Below are positions 21,789 to 32,770 of a DNA stretch of 64,000 nt, piece by piece. Source of the stretch: Sarcophilus harrisii (Eukaryota > Chordata > Mammalia > Dasyuromorphia > Dasyuridae); the NCBI RefSeq assembly GCF_902635505.1, contig NC_045427.1, positions 507,363,665 through 507,427,664 of the forward strand, written 5' to 3'. Every line of letters begins with the position of its first letter. Within the stretch, counting starts at the first letter, position 1. The position numbers and the translations under genes were made by a program. Below the pieces are notes generated by a model. The model saw nothing but the letters and a program-made list of their open reading frames with translations. It had not been told where the DNA came from and searched no databases.

Positions 21789-22183
21789 GTGTAATGTAAG
21801 GCTTGAGTTGATGCACTGAGGTCCCAAGTACATGAGGCTAAATAGTAATTGGACTATACTCTATTAATATACATGCTTGGATAAAGAATGGCCCCCTCCC
21901 ACTCTCTGTGCAAGTCCTGATGTGTTGTATAGGAAATGACGATTTTGGTGGGTGGAGGCAGAAAGACAGGAAGAGAGGCTGGGAGAGATTGGGCCTGGGT
22001 TCTATTCTGGTAGCGGCTGGTCATGTGGCTTCTGGTCTAGCTAGCTTCTTAACTCAGCTGCACACATTGCTATTGCCCATTCTCTTCCACCTCCGATCTT
22101 TCTTCACTGAGAATAAAGATTGACAATTTTCCCCTAACCTGAATTCCTGACTCCGGTTGATTTTAAAATACTCGGTCATCACA
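21789..22183 (+). mobile_element. Solo LTR with 6-bp target duplication, inside a MAR1 SINE
   Basis: 395 bp starting TGTAATG and ending CATCACA, flanked by gttcag at 21783-21788 and 22184-22189. The polyadenylation signal AATAAA is at 22112-22117. A 6-bp duplication suggests class II. It sits in PIERCE2 intron 1 in the sense direction, so its poly-A signal could in principle truncate the transcript. It is a fossil with no internal genes. Confidence 0.85.
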
Positions 22184-22400
22184 GTTCAGTCATTCAGCTA
22201 TGTCTAATTCTACATGAAAGTCTGTTAAAAAAAACAAAAAAAAAACAAAAACTGGTTTGCCGTTTCCTTCTCCAGTGTTTCCACTTTATAGATGAGGAAA
22301 TAAAGCCAATAGGGGTTAAGTGACTTGCCCAGAATCATATAGCTTGTGGCTTTCTGACTCCAAGCCCAATGCTCTATCTTTTGCATCATTTAATCTTGAA
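22184..22400 (-). mobile_element. MAR1 SINE, main part
   Basis: Reverse orientation: GTTTGCCGTTTCCTTCTCCA, TATAGATGAGGAAATAAAGC, TAAGTGACTTGCCCAGAATC, CAAGCCCAATGCTCTATC. An A-rich insert with C interruptions lies at 22228-22250. Confidence 0.85.
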
Positions 22401-22404
22401 TCCT

Positions 22405-23100
22405 CATTATCACTAATTCATATATTCAGTCTATTGTCATTTTTACCTTTACAACTTCACTTGGATATGATTCCTTTTCTCTACTCACATGGCTACAACC
22501 TTAGTTTAGGTCTTTATTACTTCTTGCCTGGACTACTGTAGTAACCTTTTAATTGGTCTCCTCTCCCAGGCCTTTCTTTTTGCCCCAGTCCATGTTCCAC
22601 ACAAAAACTGAAGCAATTTTCCTTGAGTACAAATCTGATCATGTAATTCCCTACTCAAAAGACTACCTCTTATTTTCTGTAGCAGCAAGTATTTGGCATT
22701 TAAAGTCTTAGCCTTATTAAATATAACTTCCTTTCATGCATATTGTAGTCCAACCCAGATGATCATTTTCTTACACACACCACACTCAAATAGCTTCTCT
22801 ATATCAAATGCATTCCCCCCTCATCCACCTCTTTGAAACTCTTAATTTTCCTTCATGGCTCAGCTCAAGGTCTACCTTCTACATGAAGTCTTTCTTTATC
22901 CCCCTATGTTACTGCATTCCCTAGAAAAGGACATGTGTATAATTTGTATGTTCTTTTATGTTATCTCCCTCAGCTAGATTGTAAAGTCTTCACAGGAAAA
23001 GACTTTCACTTTTGTCTCTATGTCCCCAGCATCCTCTTCTCATAAGGAAAGACTTTTACTTTTATCTCTGTCTCCCCAATAAATTCACTTTATTTCTCCT
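22405..23100 (+). mobile_element. L2 LINE 3' part
   Basis: A long L2 stretch in sense: TTACTTCTTGCCTGGACTAC, CTGATCATGTAATTCCCTAC, GGCTCAGCTCAAGGTCTACC, then GATTGTAAAGTCTTCACAGG and TGTCCCCAGCATCC. Confidence 0.75.
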
Positions 23101-23299
23101 CAAGTGCATGATACTGTTCCCCTATATCTCTCCATCAGATAACCTAACTACCCACTTTCTTATCCAAAGTTTTTTTTTTTTTTTAGAAATCTACATATTT
23201 AATATATTTCTTATAAATCTATATAAGCTTAATTGAATTCCTGAATTCTAGTCTGTACTGTCAGTTGCTTGTCATATACCTATACCTGTATGTCCCATT

Positions 23300-23470
23300 A
23301 GCATCTAAAATGCCATAATTAAATTCATTGTCCCAACTGAACCTATCCTCCCTAGAAGAATCTCTATATTCAAAGAAGGTACTACCAATCTCTCAGTCAT
23401 ACAAATTCATAATCTCAAAGTTATTCTCAACTTTTCTCTCTCTTTCTGGACCCATTCAGTTGTTCCCAGT
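23300..23470 (+). mobile_element. L2 LINE interior fragment
   Basis: CAGTCATACAAATTCATAAT, CAAAGTTATTCTCAACTTTT, CTGGACCCATTCAGTTG: L2 interior words in sense, running into an old L1. Confidence 0.5.
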
Positions 23471-23479
23471 TGATAGTAA

Positions 23480-23588
23480 AAAGAATATGAACAGGCAGTT
23501 TTCAAAGGAAGAAATTAAAGCTATATATAGCATATGAAAAAAATGTTCCAAATAACTAATAATTTGAAAAATTCAAATCAAAGTTATG
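23480..23588 (+). mobile_element. Old L1 ORF2 end, part 1
   Basis: Reads like ...KKNMNRQFSKEEIKAIYS, the L1 C-terminal region before a SINE insertion. It continues at 23865. Confidence 0.7.
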
Positions 23589-23862
23589 GGCAGCTAGGTG
23601 GCACAATGGATAGATGCTAGGTCTGGAGTCAGGAAGATACCATCTTCCTGAGTACAAATCTGGCCTTAAGTACTATCTATGTGATCCTGGGTAAGTCACT
23701 TAACCTTGTTTGCCTCAATTTCCTCATCTATAAAATGAGCTAAAGAAAGAAATGGCAAACCACTCCAGTATTTTTGCCAAAAATAAAAAAAAAAAAACCT
23801 AAAAAAAAATTACAAACACAGTCACAAAGAATCAAACATGACTGAAACAACTAAACCACAAA
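23589..23862 (+). mobile_element. MAR1 CORE-SINE, full length, inside L1
   Basis: GGGCAGCTAGGTGGCACAAT head, GATCCTGGGTAAGTCACTTA, TTCCTCATCTATAAAATGAG, GAAATGGCAAACCACTCCAG, and a tail with CATGACTGAAACAACTAAAC. Sense. It splits the L1 ORF2 fragment on both sides. Confidence 0.9.
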
Positions 23863-23864
23863 AA

Positions 23865-24380
23865 TTAAAGTAACAGAAATTCTACCTCAAACTCATCAGA
23901 TTGGCAAAGTTGACCTCCAAAAAGGGAAAATGACAACTATTGAAGGAGTTAAAAAAAATCAAGCACCTTAAGGCAATGTTAGTAGAGCTGTGAATTAGTA
24001 CAGCCATTCTAAAAAACAACTTGGAACTATGCCCCAAAAGTTATTAAACTCTGCATTAACACCCTTTACCCCAAGTGATACCACTACTAGGTCTATAGCT
24101 CCAAAGAAATTAAAGGACCTATACATATTATGAAAATATTTGTAGAAGTTCTTTTTGTAGTAGCAAAGAACTGAAAACTAAAGAGGTGTTGATCAGTTGG
24201 AGAATGGCTGAAAAAATTATGATTATGTGAATGTAACAAAACTATTGTGCTCCAAGAAGTGAAGAAAGGAATAGTTTCAATGAAAACTGGAAAGATTGCA
24301 GAGTAAAATGAACAGAAGAATAACTTGTACAGTAACAATGCTGTAAAAGGAAGTAATCAAAAGCTTTTAAGAATACTCAA
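23865..24380 (+). mobile_element. Old L1 ORF2 end, part 2
   Basis: Continues with CTACCTCAAACTCATCAGAT, CTTGGAACTATGCCCCAAAA, AAGTGATACCACTACTAGGT and TTGATCAGTTGGAGAATGGC. The frame is broken, with old decay. Confidence 0.75.
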
Positions 24381-24526
24381 GGGACAGCTAGGTAGTGCAA
24401 TGAATAGAGCACCAGCCCTGAAGTCAGGAGGACCTGAGTTCAAATTTGGCCTCAGATACTTAACTCTTCCTAGCTGTGTGACCCTAGGCAAGTCACAACC
24501 CCAATTGTTTCAGAAAAAAAAAAATT
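24381..24526 (+). mobile_element. MAR1/WSINE-type tRNA SINE with poly-A
   Basis: GGGACAGCTAGGTAGTGCAA head, CCAGCCCTGAAGTCAGGAGG, ACCTGAGTTCAAATTTGGCC, TAGCTGTGTGACCCTAGGCA and an A-run. Close to consensus. Confidence 0.92.
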
Positions 24527-24839
24527 CTTATCAAGCAATGTCCAGCTATGAGTCTAGAAGACCAGTGATAAAGCATTGTTCCCACCTCCTGATAAAGGAG
24601 TTGAACTTAATAGTATAGGATGATAAATACAAACACACAAAATGCAAAAAATCATTTTGATTTTTGATTATATTTGATTATATATTTGATAATATTGACA
24701 AATATTACATTTGATTATATATATTTGTCACAAGACTTTTTTATTTTTTCAACGGGGGTAGAAGAAAGAGAAAATATATTTCTGTTAATTGTCAAAAAAT
24801 TTAATTAAAAATTGTATTCAGTTGTCAAAACCTATCACA

Positions 24840-25565
24840 ATTTTACCTCCACAATATCTCTAGAATGCCTTCTCCCTAATCACATGCTTATCACCCTAGT
24901 TCTGAACTTTATCTGCTCCTACCTGGACCTCTACAACAGCCTCATAATTGCTTTTCCTACCCTCATTTTCCCCCACTCATAGCTAATCCTCCTCCATATA
25001 GATGTCATATTTCCTAATGCACAAGTCTGATTAGGTTGCTTATTCTCTTGTTCTTCAATTAGTCCATATTGCTTCTAGGAAAAAAATAGAGGCCCTCTAT
25101 GTTCTGGTTCAAACAACCCTTTCTGTCCCTGTTTCACATTACTCTACATTCATATATATTCCCTATATTCCAGCTAAACAAGATTACTCTGTTTTCTGAA
25201 TTTAATATATCTTCCCACCTATATTTGTAAACATAAACTGTGCTCCAAGCCTAAAAATACACTTTTTTTCAACTTTACCTTTCAAAATCCTTCTCTTCCT
25301 TTACAATTTAGCTTAGGTGATTCTTGGGCTGTGTGGCTGTCCATAATATTTCCTCTCTGCCTCTTAGTGCTCTCTCTTTACCCCATTAAACATTACAAAA
25401 TCATTTGTTTCCTCCTTTCTTCCCTATCTTGCCTTATGTGATCATATTATATTAAGTAGGATATAAGCTCTTTGGGGACAAGAAGTAGTACTTTTTTTTA
25501 TATACCTAGTACTTCTCAAAATGCTTTACACATGGCAGGTACTTAATATTTATTGAATTGACTTT
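24840..25565 (+). mobile_element. L2 LINE 3' part
   Basis: A near-continuous L2 in sense: CTGCTCCTACCTGGACCTCT, AAGTCTGATTAGGTTGCTTA, CTTTACAATTTAGCTTAGG, AGGATATAAGCTCTTTGGGG, ending CATGGCAGGTACTTAATATT. It ends only about 60 bp before the PIERCE2 coding exon. Confidence 0.75.
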
Positions 25566-25628
25566 GTCAAGTAGAATAGGCCTATTTATCAAACTCTTTG
25601 AGAATAATATGATGTATTTATCTTTTAG

Positions 25629-25985
25629 GAAAAGAAAATTACTTCACCTAAGAAGAAATTGCCTCCAAAGAAGCAACCAAAACCCTTAGACCTTCCTCCC
25701 TGTGTAAATCCAGGCAATCCTGTATTTTCCTGTATGTTGGATCCACCTACTCTCCAAACATGTACTACATTGTCAAAACCTCAGATGATCATGTATAAAA
25801 CAACTTCAGGGGGTTATGGTGAAATAACACCTATACCACCATTTCTTCCTTGCAACTTTTTCCCAAAAAGTAATACATTTACAAATCACCTTAAACTGAC
25901 TGGAATGTTTCAGAATAATTATCTGAACACTGTTCTTGACAGAGGCAGAGTCATTGACTTTCCAAATTTTCAACACACTCTATGA
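25629..25985 (+). CDS. PIERCE2: PIERCE2 (C15orf65) main coding exon
   Basis: PIERCE2 is a small microtubule inner protein of motile-cilium doublets. With PIERCE1 it bridges the A-tubule wall to outer dynein arm docking. The exon opens after TTATCTTTTAG and reads in one frame to TGA: EKKITSPKKKLPPKKQ, a Lys/Pro-rich head, then the family block LPPCVNPGNPVFSCMLDP, SKPQMIMYKTTSGGYGE, P.PFLPCNFFPK, GMFQNNYLNTVLDR and the terminal DFPNFQHTL. There is no ATG in the head, so translation must start in an upstream exon (proposed 18568-18570); an internal start at M31 (inside FSCMLDP) would cut the family block. No break is seen. Total about 119 residues against about 121 in human. Confidence 0.9.
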   Translation, partial: EKKITSPKKKLPPKKQPKPLDLPPCVNPGNPVFSCMLDPPTLQTCTTLSKPQMIMYKTTSGGYGEITPIPPFLPCNFFPKSNTFTNHLKLTGMFQNNYLNTVLDRGRVIDFPNFQHTL

Positions 25986-26240
25986 AAATACTATTTGTAT
26001 TTATGGGGAAATTTTCACTTTGGAAAAATAAGCATTTAATGTTAGGGCTAAAAGTCATTCATGTAACAAAAATATTTGGACCACATTGAAGATACTTTAA
26101 ATGAATAATCCAGGTAGTTAAGGTAATTGTCTTCTTACCTGAATGACAGATCTTTAATTTTAATGTTTCTCACCCAACTCCTGTGGAATATTAGAAATAG
26201 CAGTTACCTCAAAATTGGTGAAGTAAAAAAATAAAATAAA
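25986..26240 (+). terminator. PIERCE2: PIERCE2 3' UTR with overlapping poly-A signals
   Basis: About 245 bp after the stop there are two overlapping AATAAA hexamers (26230-26235 and 26235-26240), followed by a T-rich stretch (TTTGTTATATCC). This is the first good polyadenylation site after the coding exon. Confidence 0.6.
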
Positions 26241-27690
26241 TTAAATTTGTTATATCCTTATTTAAGCCATTTCTTTATTCTCTGGATTTGTGTTCCTGAA
26301 AAGAACTTCAAAATGTTTTTATCATCTCATTTACATATAAAACATCCTTATTATAAGTTGCTTAAAGAAATTGATGAAGTAGAATTCATGCCCATTTTGA
26401 GATTTTTTAATCGTTTTTATTAAAAAAGGCAACATAGCAAATTAAAAACTATAAGGTATTCACTGTGTCAGTACTTCCGTTTCTAAAAATACTTGCTATC
26501 CTATGTTCAGTATCTAAAAGATTTCACATTAACATGTAATAATTCTATAGAATTTTCAGTAACTAATGAATCCTCTTTACCGTGTAGGTGAAAAAAATGT
26601 TAGTAGAGTTAGAATAATAGGCTTTTAAATGATCATAGGAGGAAATTCAGGGTAGGAGAATTCCTTTCAGACAAAGTTTGAAAAGTTAAAGCATTTTCAT
26701 GGCAAACGCATAAGTGAAGAATAGTTGCAGAAAGAACAGAACAAAATGGTTTGATTTGACAGACTATTTACACACACACACACACACACACAGAGACAGT
26801 CACCAAACTAAATAGTATCCATAAAGTATCTGGCTGAAATGTGTAGCCTGTCATTTATGCACAGTCACTGCACACATACCAAAATAACCTCAGATTGCTA
26901 CTGTGACTTCCATTCTTAAAGATCTCACCTAGTTACTATAAATTGTTCTCAGTTCTAAGGCAGATAGTTGGTAAAGGCTATACTAACTCTATTATCCAGT
27001 ATAATGTTTTCAAAACCCATTTTATTCTCATAACTGTGAGATAGGCAGAGGAAATACTATCATTTGACAAGGAAATGAAATGTTATTCAAGACATTTAGA
27101 AAATGGTGGAATTCAGATTTGAACCAAGAGCTCTAAAAGATCTAGAGAACAGCAATGATCAAAAGATCTTCATTGTAAAGACAAGACTAAAAAACAGGGT
27201 TCTTTACCTGTAAAGATGAAGACTAAATTATGACCAAAGTTTAGAAATTATTTCTTCTATGTTACTAATACAGAGGAAATAAGTTCATATTCACATTAAC
27301 TGTTAAATATTTAGAACAAGGATTTAAACCTTGAAACTTAATAGTTTTTAAGATAAATAAAAATGTTTTACCAGAGTCAAGTAGCAAATATAATTTCTTG
27401 TATTAAGTATTGTATTTTTCCAATACATAAAATTTATGGATTTCATTACTCCCAAAGGTAAAAACTTGTGTGAGTTATTTAGATAAATTAATAATGTATT
27501 TTCAACATTTTGATACTGATAGTATGATTTGCAACAGTCTCCTCCCACAAAGTATTTTGGATTGGAACTGATCATGTTAAACTTCCTAGTCTCCTTAGCC
27601 TCTGTACCCTGGTAATAATATTGTAATAAAATGCATTGAGTATAATGCATGTATAGAATGAAACATGGCATTTTCAATAATTATATTCCT
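26241..27690. other. Intergenic DNA between PIERCE2 and DNAAF4, left part
   Basis: No gene. There is a (CA)n microsatellite at about 26770-26792 and a diverged MIR in reverse at about 26995-27135 (GAGATAGGCAGAGGAAATAC, TTTGAACCAAGAGCTC). The remainder looks unique and AT-rich. The 109-codon open frame on the minus strand (27348-27677) has no family resemblance I can see. Confidence 0.4.
26770..26792. repeat. (CA)n microsatellite
   Basis: About 11 perfect CA units. Confidence 0.95.
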
Positions 27691-27840
27691 AGGGGCAGCT
27701 AGTTGGTGTAGTGGATAGAGCAGCAACCCTGAAGTCAGGAGGACCTGAGTTCAAATGTGGCCTCAGATATTTAACACTTCTTAGTTGTGGGACCCTGGGC
27801 AGGTCACTTAACTCCAACTGCCTCAGTGGGGGGAAAAAAA
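27691..27840 (+). mobile_element. MAR1/WSINE-type tRNA SINE
   Basis: GGGGCAGCTAGTTGGTGTAG head, CAACCCTGAAGTCAGGAGGA, CTGGGCAGGTCACTTAACTC, CAACTGCCTCAG. Close to consensus, sense. Confidence 0.92.
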
Positions 27841-27851
27841 TCCTATTTCTA

Positions 27852-28090
27852 GAGGCAGCTAAGTGCCACCACTTAGAACACTGGGCCTGAATTCAAGAAA
27901 ATTCAGATTTTCTTCTTCACTTCACTTCATGACTTCACTTACTAGTTGTATGACCTTAAGTCAAATCACTTAATCATTGTCTGCCTCAGTTTCCTCCCCA
28001 AAATGGGGTTAATAATCTTACTTATTTCCCAGGGTGATTGAGAAACTCAAATGAAATGTTTAAGCACCTGCATTTAGTGTTTAATGTTTG
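27852..28090 (+). mobile_element. Older MIR-like CORE-SINE
   Basis: AGAGGCAGCTAAGTGCCACC head, TGTCTGCCTCAGTTTCCTCC, AATGGGGTTAATAATCTTAC, CTCAAATGAAATGTTTAAGC: MIR/core tail in sense, directly behind the younger SINE. Confidence 0.75.
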
Positions 28091-29300
28091 TGGTGATCCA
28101 CCTGAGGGCTGAGACTTGACATTAAGAACATTTAGGAGATGGAGCAGGAGGGCTGTGGAATGCCATAATGAAAAAGATCAGAATTCTCCCTCTTTACTTC
28201 AATCTCATACCTATAAACTGTCTTGCTGGTCTTAACATCCAGAGACAAAAGATCCTAAGATCTTAACCAAATTCGAAGTGATGGGGAGTAGCTTCTGCCC
28301 AATACTTCCATTATGTGGTAAAGTCTCAAGCAATAAAGTACCCAATTTTGAATAGATGTCCTTTTTTCTTTTCACTCAGCATTGGTTTCCCTATGCTAGC
28401 ACCAGTCTCTTATGTTCCTTTTAATGTTTCTAAAAGAAAATTTCTATCTCAAATACTGAAAAACACAAATGATGTTCCTGGGAAAGGCTTAATTGCTAAC
28501 TTTTTGCTTTTTCCCAAATCATTCTTGCTAGCATATTCAGATTTAACCAGCTTTTCTATTTTCTGTAGGAAAAGAGAATTCCAAATCCACTAATGGATTC
28601 ATTTCTACTCCAAATAGAGAAACTTTATCTAGAATTAAAATTCATTCCTCCATCAATGAATGACGCTGCCATTTTTTCCACTTTTCATTTATTTTTCTGT
28701 AACCCTTAAAACTACTAGAAGAATGGCTTTCCCACTAATCGACACAAAGTAAGAATCTATATTTAAGAAATGTTATTTGAGCAAAACAAAGTACATGTAA
28801 TTAATATACTGGTAAAAAGGGTTAAGATAAAATTCATCTTTCTGAAATCAATAATTACTCCAATCAGAAGCAAGGCTTACATGAAGTATGGTTTAATTAA
28901 TATGCTCAAATAAGTTCCAGAAGAAATGTGCCTTAAGAGAAGCATATTTTTAATAGGAGAATATTTCCTCAAAGTCTATGAAAAGTTGCAATGAGCATAC
29001 TAAGATTACATTAATAATTGGCTAGATATTACTGTTAGAATACTAATATAAGCTTGTACACTCAGATGTTTTACTGAAGGACTGGGTTTATATTCCTAGA
29101 GTATTGGCCAAAGGGATTTTCCTAGGATAAGCTTTTTCTTTTTGTCTTTTTGGCAGCTTTAAGACCTAAGTCAGAGGCAGGCTTCTGAAAAAAACACGTT
29201 AGTGTTAAGCCTATCTCTCTTAGTGAAGTATATTTCCCTCCCACAGCTGATTCTTCCCACCTGTACTCCCAATAAATACAATCTTAATTAGCAAGGGCTC
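28090..29300. other. Unclassified AT-rich DNA
   Basis: No gene and no clear repeat. 28090-28330 has an LTR-like base composition but I could not match it to a family. Confidence 0.3.
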
Positions 29301-29303
29301 TCG

Positions 29304-29495
29304 CAGGGGTCCTCAAACTGTTTAAATAGGGGGCCAGTTCACTGTCCCTCAGATTGTTGGAGGGCTGGACTATAGTAAAAACAAAAACTTTGTTTTGTTG
29401 GCCTTTAAATAAAGAAACTTCATAGCCCTGGGTGAGGGGGATAATCGTCCTTAGCTGCTGCATGTGGCCCATGGGCCATAGCTTGAGGACCCCTG
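29304..29495. mobile_element. Non-autonomous hAT DNA transposon (MITE)
   Basis: 192 bp bounded by terminal inverted repeats CAGGGGTCCTCAA ... TTGAGGACCCCTG (13 bp perfect). The interior has GGGCCAGTTCACTGTCCCTC, CTTTGTTTTGTTGGCCTTTA and GCCCATGGGCCATAG near the end. The CAGGGGTCC ends are typical of hAT elements and the body resembles the common short hAT family of marsupial genomes (OposCharlie/OC1-like, from memory). No convincing 8-bp duplication survives. It has no coding capacity. Confidence 0.85.
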
Positions 29496-29559
29496 GCCCA
29501 CTAGTGGTTACTACTATTTATAAAAAACAAAGTAAACATTTAAAATAAAGGTAAACAAA

Positions 29560-30015
29560 TTTTATTCTACTCTCCCTTACCCCTTCTTTCCTTTCCCAAA
29601 GTGGTTTTAGATCTTTGCTACAGAACTCCAGGGGAAAGGAAATATTGTTACCACTTTTGTGTCAGTACGTGAGAAGAAGGGGTGAAAGGCAATTTCCATA
29701 TCACAGCTTCTGAGATACCTTTATGCTAAGATTAGCCCAAAAGCCTCCTTCCCAGCAGGCTAACCCTTTATAAAAGTTGGCCCTACTTAATACTTCCCTT
29801 TCTCCAGCTCCAAGTAAGTAGTTTCCCCTTCTCCAAGCTTTATGCTTCTATTCCTCCATTCTGGAGCTATCTTCCAACTTGTCTCTCCTTCCTTTGAATC
29901 TGTCTTCAAACTCACTTTTAAAACTTATCCTGAGGCATAGTTTATTATTAATACTGTAACATTATTCCCTTTTTGATTCATTCTGGGGACTAACTCGCAC
30001 TACATAAAGAGAGGG
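29560..30015 (+). mobile_element. Possible LTR fossil
   Basis: LTR-like composition with a TTATAAAAG box at about 29770 followed by C/T-rich sequence. Ends and family are not recognised. Low confidence. Confidence 0.25.
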
Positions 30016-30204
30016 AGAGTTGCCATTTTACAGTTATAATTTATTTAGCATCACATTACTTGGCTTTTTTCTGTGATGTAATGAATATTTTCAGGGACCA
30101 CTCCCTTAAAAGAATATGCTCACTTGTGAAAGTAAAGAGCTCAAATATTTACACTTATTTAAAAGCAGTATTCTCCCTTTGGAAAACTGAACTTAAAAAT
30201 GTAT

Positions 30205-30345
30205 TAGGTTGAAAGGCAGCATGAGGTAGCATGTAGTTGGGGTGGTCTTGGAATTAGGAAAACGGGTTCAAATCCTGCCTGTGACACCTACTGGCTAAAT
30301 GACCATTGCTAAACCCTACTTCTCAGTACCTCAAGTGCCTTTCTA
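30205..30345 (+). mobile_element. Diverged tRNA-like SINE
   Basis: AAAGGCAGCATGAGGTAGCA, AAACGGGTTCAAATCCTGCC (B-box like), TGACACCTACTGGCTAAATG, CAGTACCTCAAGTGCC: MIR-like in sense. Confidence 0.6.
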
Positions 30346-31000
30346 ATACTATAAATTACAGATGAATTCTCAAGCTACATGGGTGAGAAAAAGTTTCTAC
30401 ACTAGGATTTGTATTAACAAATGAAGTCACAGAATGTAGAGTGGGGTGGAAAATATTAGCTTTAGGATGTCAATTTAGAATTTTGAAGTAGGTGATATTC
30501 AATTGATGTTTTAAAAAATTCACAGGACTGAAACAAAAGAATAACTTCCAATCAGACATTTAAAAGTTGCCAACATTAATTAGGGGATCATTGGTTTTCA
30601 TACTGTTAATGAATTTCATCACTATGAACTACTTCAAACCAGGTACATACAGTTCTCTTCCAAACTACTAAATATTTAAATTTGTTTTCGCACAATGTAT
30701 GTATTCTATAAATATAATTGTTTATTTGATGAATTAACATCGTGATATTTGTAACAGTGAATAATAGAAGTCTTTTTATAAAGAGCATACATAGGGAGAG
30801 GTCGGAAGTTATAAAGCCTTCTTGAAAATTAAAGTAGCTCCTTACCAAAAGGAGATCTTTAAGTACTTGTGGAATATAATTGTGGAATTTTCCATTAGTT
30901 GAGAGTATATTATGAGGCTCCTGAAATACAAGTTGTATTGTTGTTTCCTCAAGACAATATTTAAATTGTTTCAATTAGGGTTTTATTATCTATATTTGCA
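30346..31000. other. Unclassified AT-rich DNA
   Basis: No exon or repeat recognised. The 122-codon minus-strand open frame (30606-30974) shows no family motif. Confidence 0.3.
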
Positions 31001-31019
31001 ATTCTGACATTTCCTGCAT

Positions 31020-31434
31020 TATGGTATTCAGGTTTTTTTTTTTATATTATTGAGAGATTTATGATCATAAAGTGTTTCTGTGCATCCCATCTTCAAAGTC
31101 AATCATTTTTGCTCATATGGAATTTATATGTTCTTTTTAACATTGTTGACTTTTTTTTTTTGGCCAGATTCTTTTTTTGCCAGATTTTTCTCCACTTCAA
31201 TATTTTTGTGTTCCAAATCTGTTAATCTTTTATTTCTTTGGTGATAATCTCTATCATGGATTCAATTATTTTTCTAATCAAATGATTTTTTAAAATTTTG
31301 CATTGAATATTCAAAGCTCTTACTTATATTTTTAATTTTTCTTACACAATTTCTTTATTTTTAAAAATAATTATTGTGGAATTTTTTCTATGCTTTCTTG
31401 AAAATTTATAGCATTCTGTGATTGATCAAGTACA
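31020..31434 (-). mobile_element. L1 5' half fragment, left of ERV
   Basis: T-rich in plus view with AATCTTTTATTTCTTTGGTG, ATCATGGATTCAATTATTTT, as in the reversed ORF1 coiled-coil region of L1. A matching kind of sequence resumes right of the ERV at about 36714, suggesting that the retrovirus landed in an older L1. Confidence 0.4.
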
Positions 31435-31960
31435 TGAGACAGTGACTTTTATCCAAATTAAAAATCAACTATTCTCAAGGTAAAAAGGGAAAAAAAAGAT
31501 TGCAATCTCCTGAGAAAGGGCAACTCCGAACAGAAAAGATGTCAGTAGAGGAGTGCAAAGCACAAACTTCAAAACATAAGATTAAATAGTCTTTAAATGC
31601 AGAAGCCTGCCCCGCCCCCAACATTTCCTTCCATTGTCTGGGGGAGTCCAGGCTTACATTCTAAATGGGGATATCTATCCCAGAAACAAAGGAAGTCTAA
31701 TGAGTAACACACTCTTAATTTAAATTTCTCTAGAGAACCACAATACAAGCAGATAATCTTGGATGAGAGAATTCTGTTACCTGAACTGCCAAAGCCATCA
31801 TGGAAGTACTTAAATACTAATTAAGAAGGGGGGGGGGGGGGAATAGAAGGGGACAATCAAACACCTGCAGCTTTTTATCTATAGCTCAATTTGTTAATGC
31901 AAAGTTTTCAAGTCACAATTAGGGCATAGTTCAAAGCCACATTTCCATGAGAGGTCTTCA
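31435..31960 (-). repeat. ERV 3' LTR
   Basis: Pairs with 36179-36713: shared words include TGTCAGTAGAGGAGTGCAAA, TACATTCTAAATGGGGATAT, ACACCTGCAGCTTTTTA and GAGGTCTTCA at the end. It contains a G12 run near 31830. Confidence 0.8.
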
Positions 31961-32359
31961 TTTCCATTCTGTCCCTCCTCTTTATTAATCTTTGAAGACC
32001 TCTCACACCATTCTTGGTAGTTTCCTCAACGCTCTTTTTCTCATTCTCTAATCCTTCTGGACCTGGTTTGTCCTTTTTTCTCTATTAGGGTCCATCCTTG
32101 TCTAATTGAACCTCCCTCTTCAGGTTGTAGTCTTTATCATCCTGATCAGCAATGTCTGTAGTCCACTGTTAATTCCTCCATCCTTTCTCCAATCTAGTTA
32201 GCATCTTTAAAGATAGACACAAAAACCTTTGAGACAATCCCAATGGGAATTTAGCTTTCCCAGACTGTCTTAATATAATAAGTTAAGAAATTAAGTTTTC
32301 CCAGACTATCTTGATGGCATATCTTTAGGCAGGTCTAGGACCTGGTCCACCACCTGGCT

Positions 32360-32770
32360 CCCCAATCTTCCCTCTTCAGTTTGCATCTTAAAACACCCTG
32401 AGGCTACATTTCTCCCATAAAAGATCTACTTATGATGAACATTTTTGCTAAATTCTCTTCAGGACTAAGACCACTAAGATATTCTCTCTCCCTCAGAGTG
32501 TCTTTCCTCTAGCTAACTCTGGCCATTCTGCCAGATAATGGTTCTCACTCACCTCATGGGGGAACTTGTTATTCATATGCTCTCCCAACTCTACTTCACA
32601 TCTGCCATTCCCAGTGTCCACCATATCCTCCCATTTTGTCTGCAACTCATTTCCCCAAATACATCTATACTGTGTCATAGAGAATGGCCACCGTGAATTC
32701 TTCACATGATCAAACCCTAACTTTTGGTGCCTGCCATCGTTTGGTGACAAACCTCATGCTATAGATCACA
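32360..32770 (+). mobile_element. LTR-like fossil nested in the ERV
   Basis: Its second half matches 2780-2935 (GAATTCTTCACA and TTTTGGTGCC words in order), on the plus strand, opposite to the host ERV. Probably a solo LTR of another family inserted later. Confidence 0.45.

Noticed and set aside
25659-25985. Reading PIERCE2 as starting at 25659
   Set aside because: The codon there is TTG; the frame is open further upstream to the acceptor at 25629 and the true start must be in another exon.
30606-30974. 122-codon minus-strand frame
   Set aside because: No family resemblance, AT-rich composition like its surroundings, no splice or promoter context.
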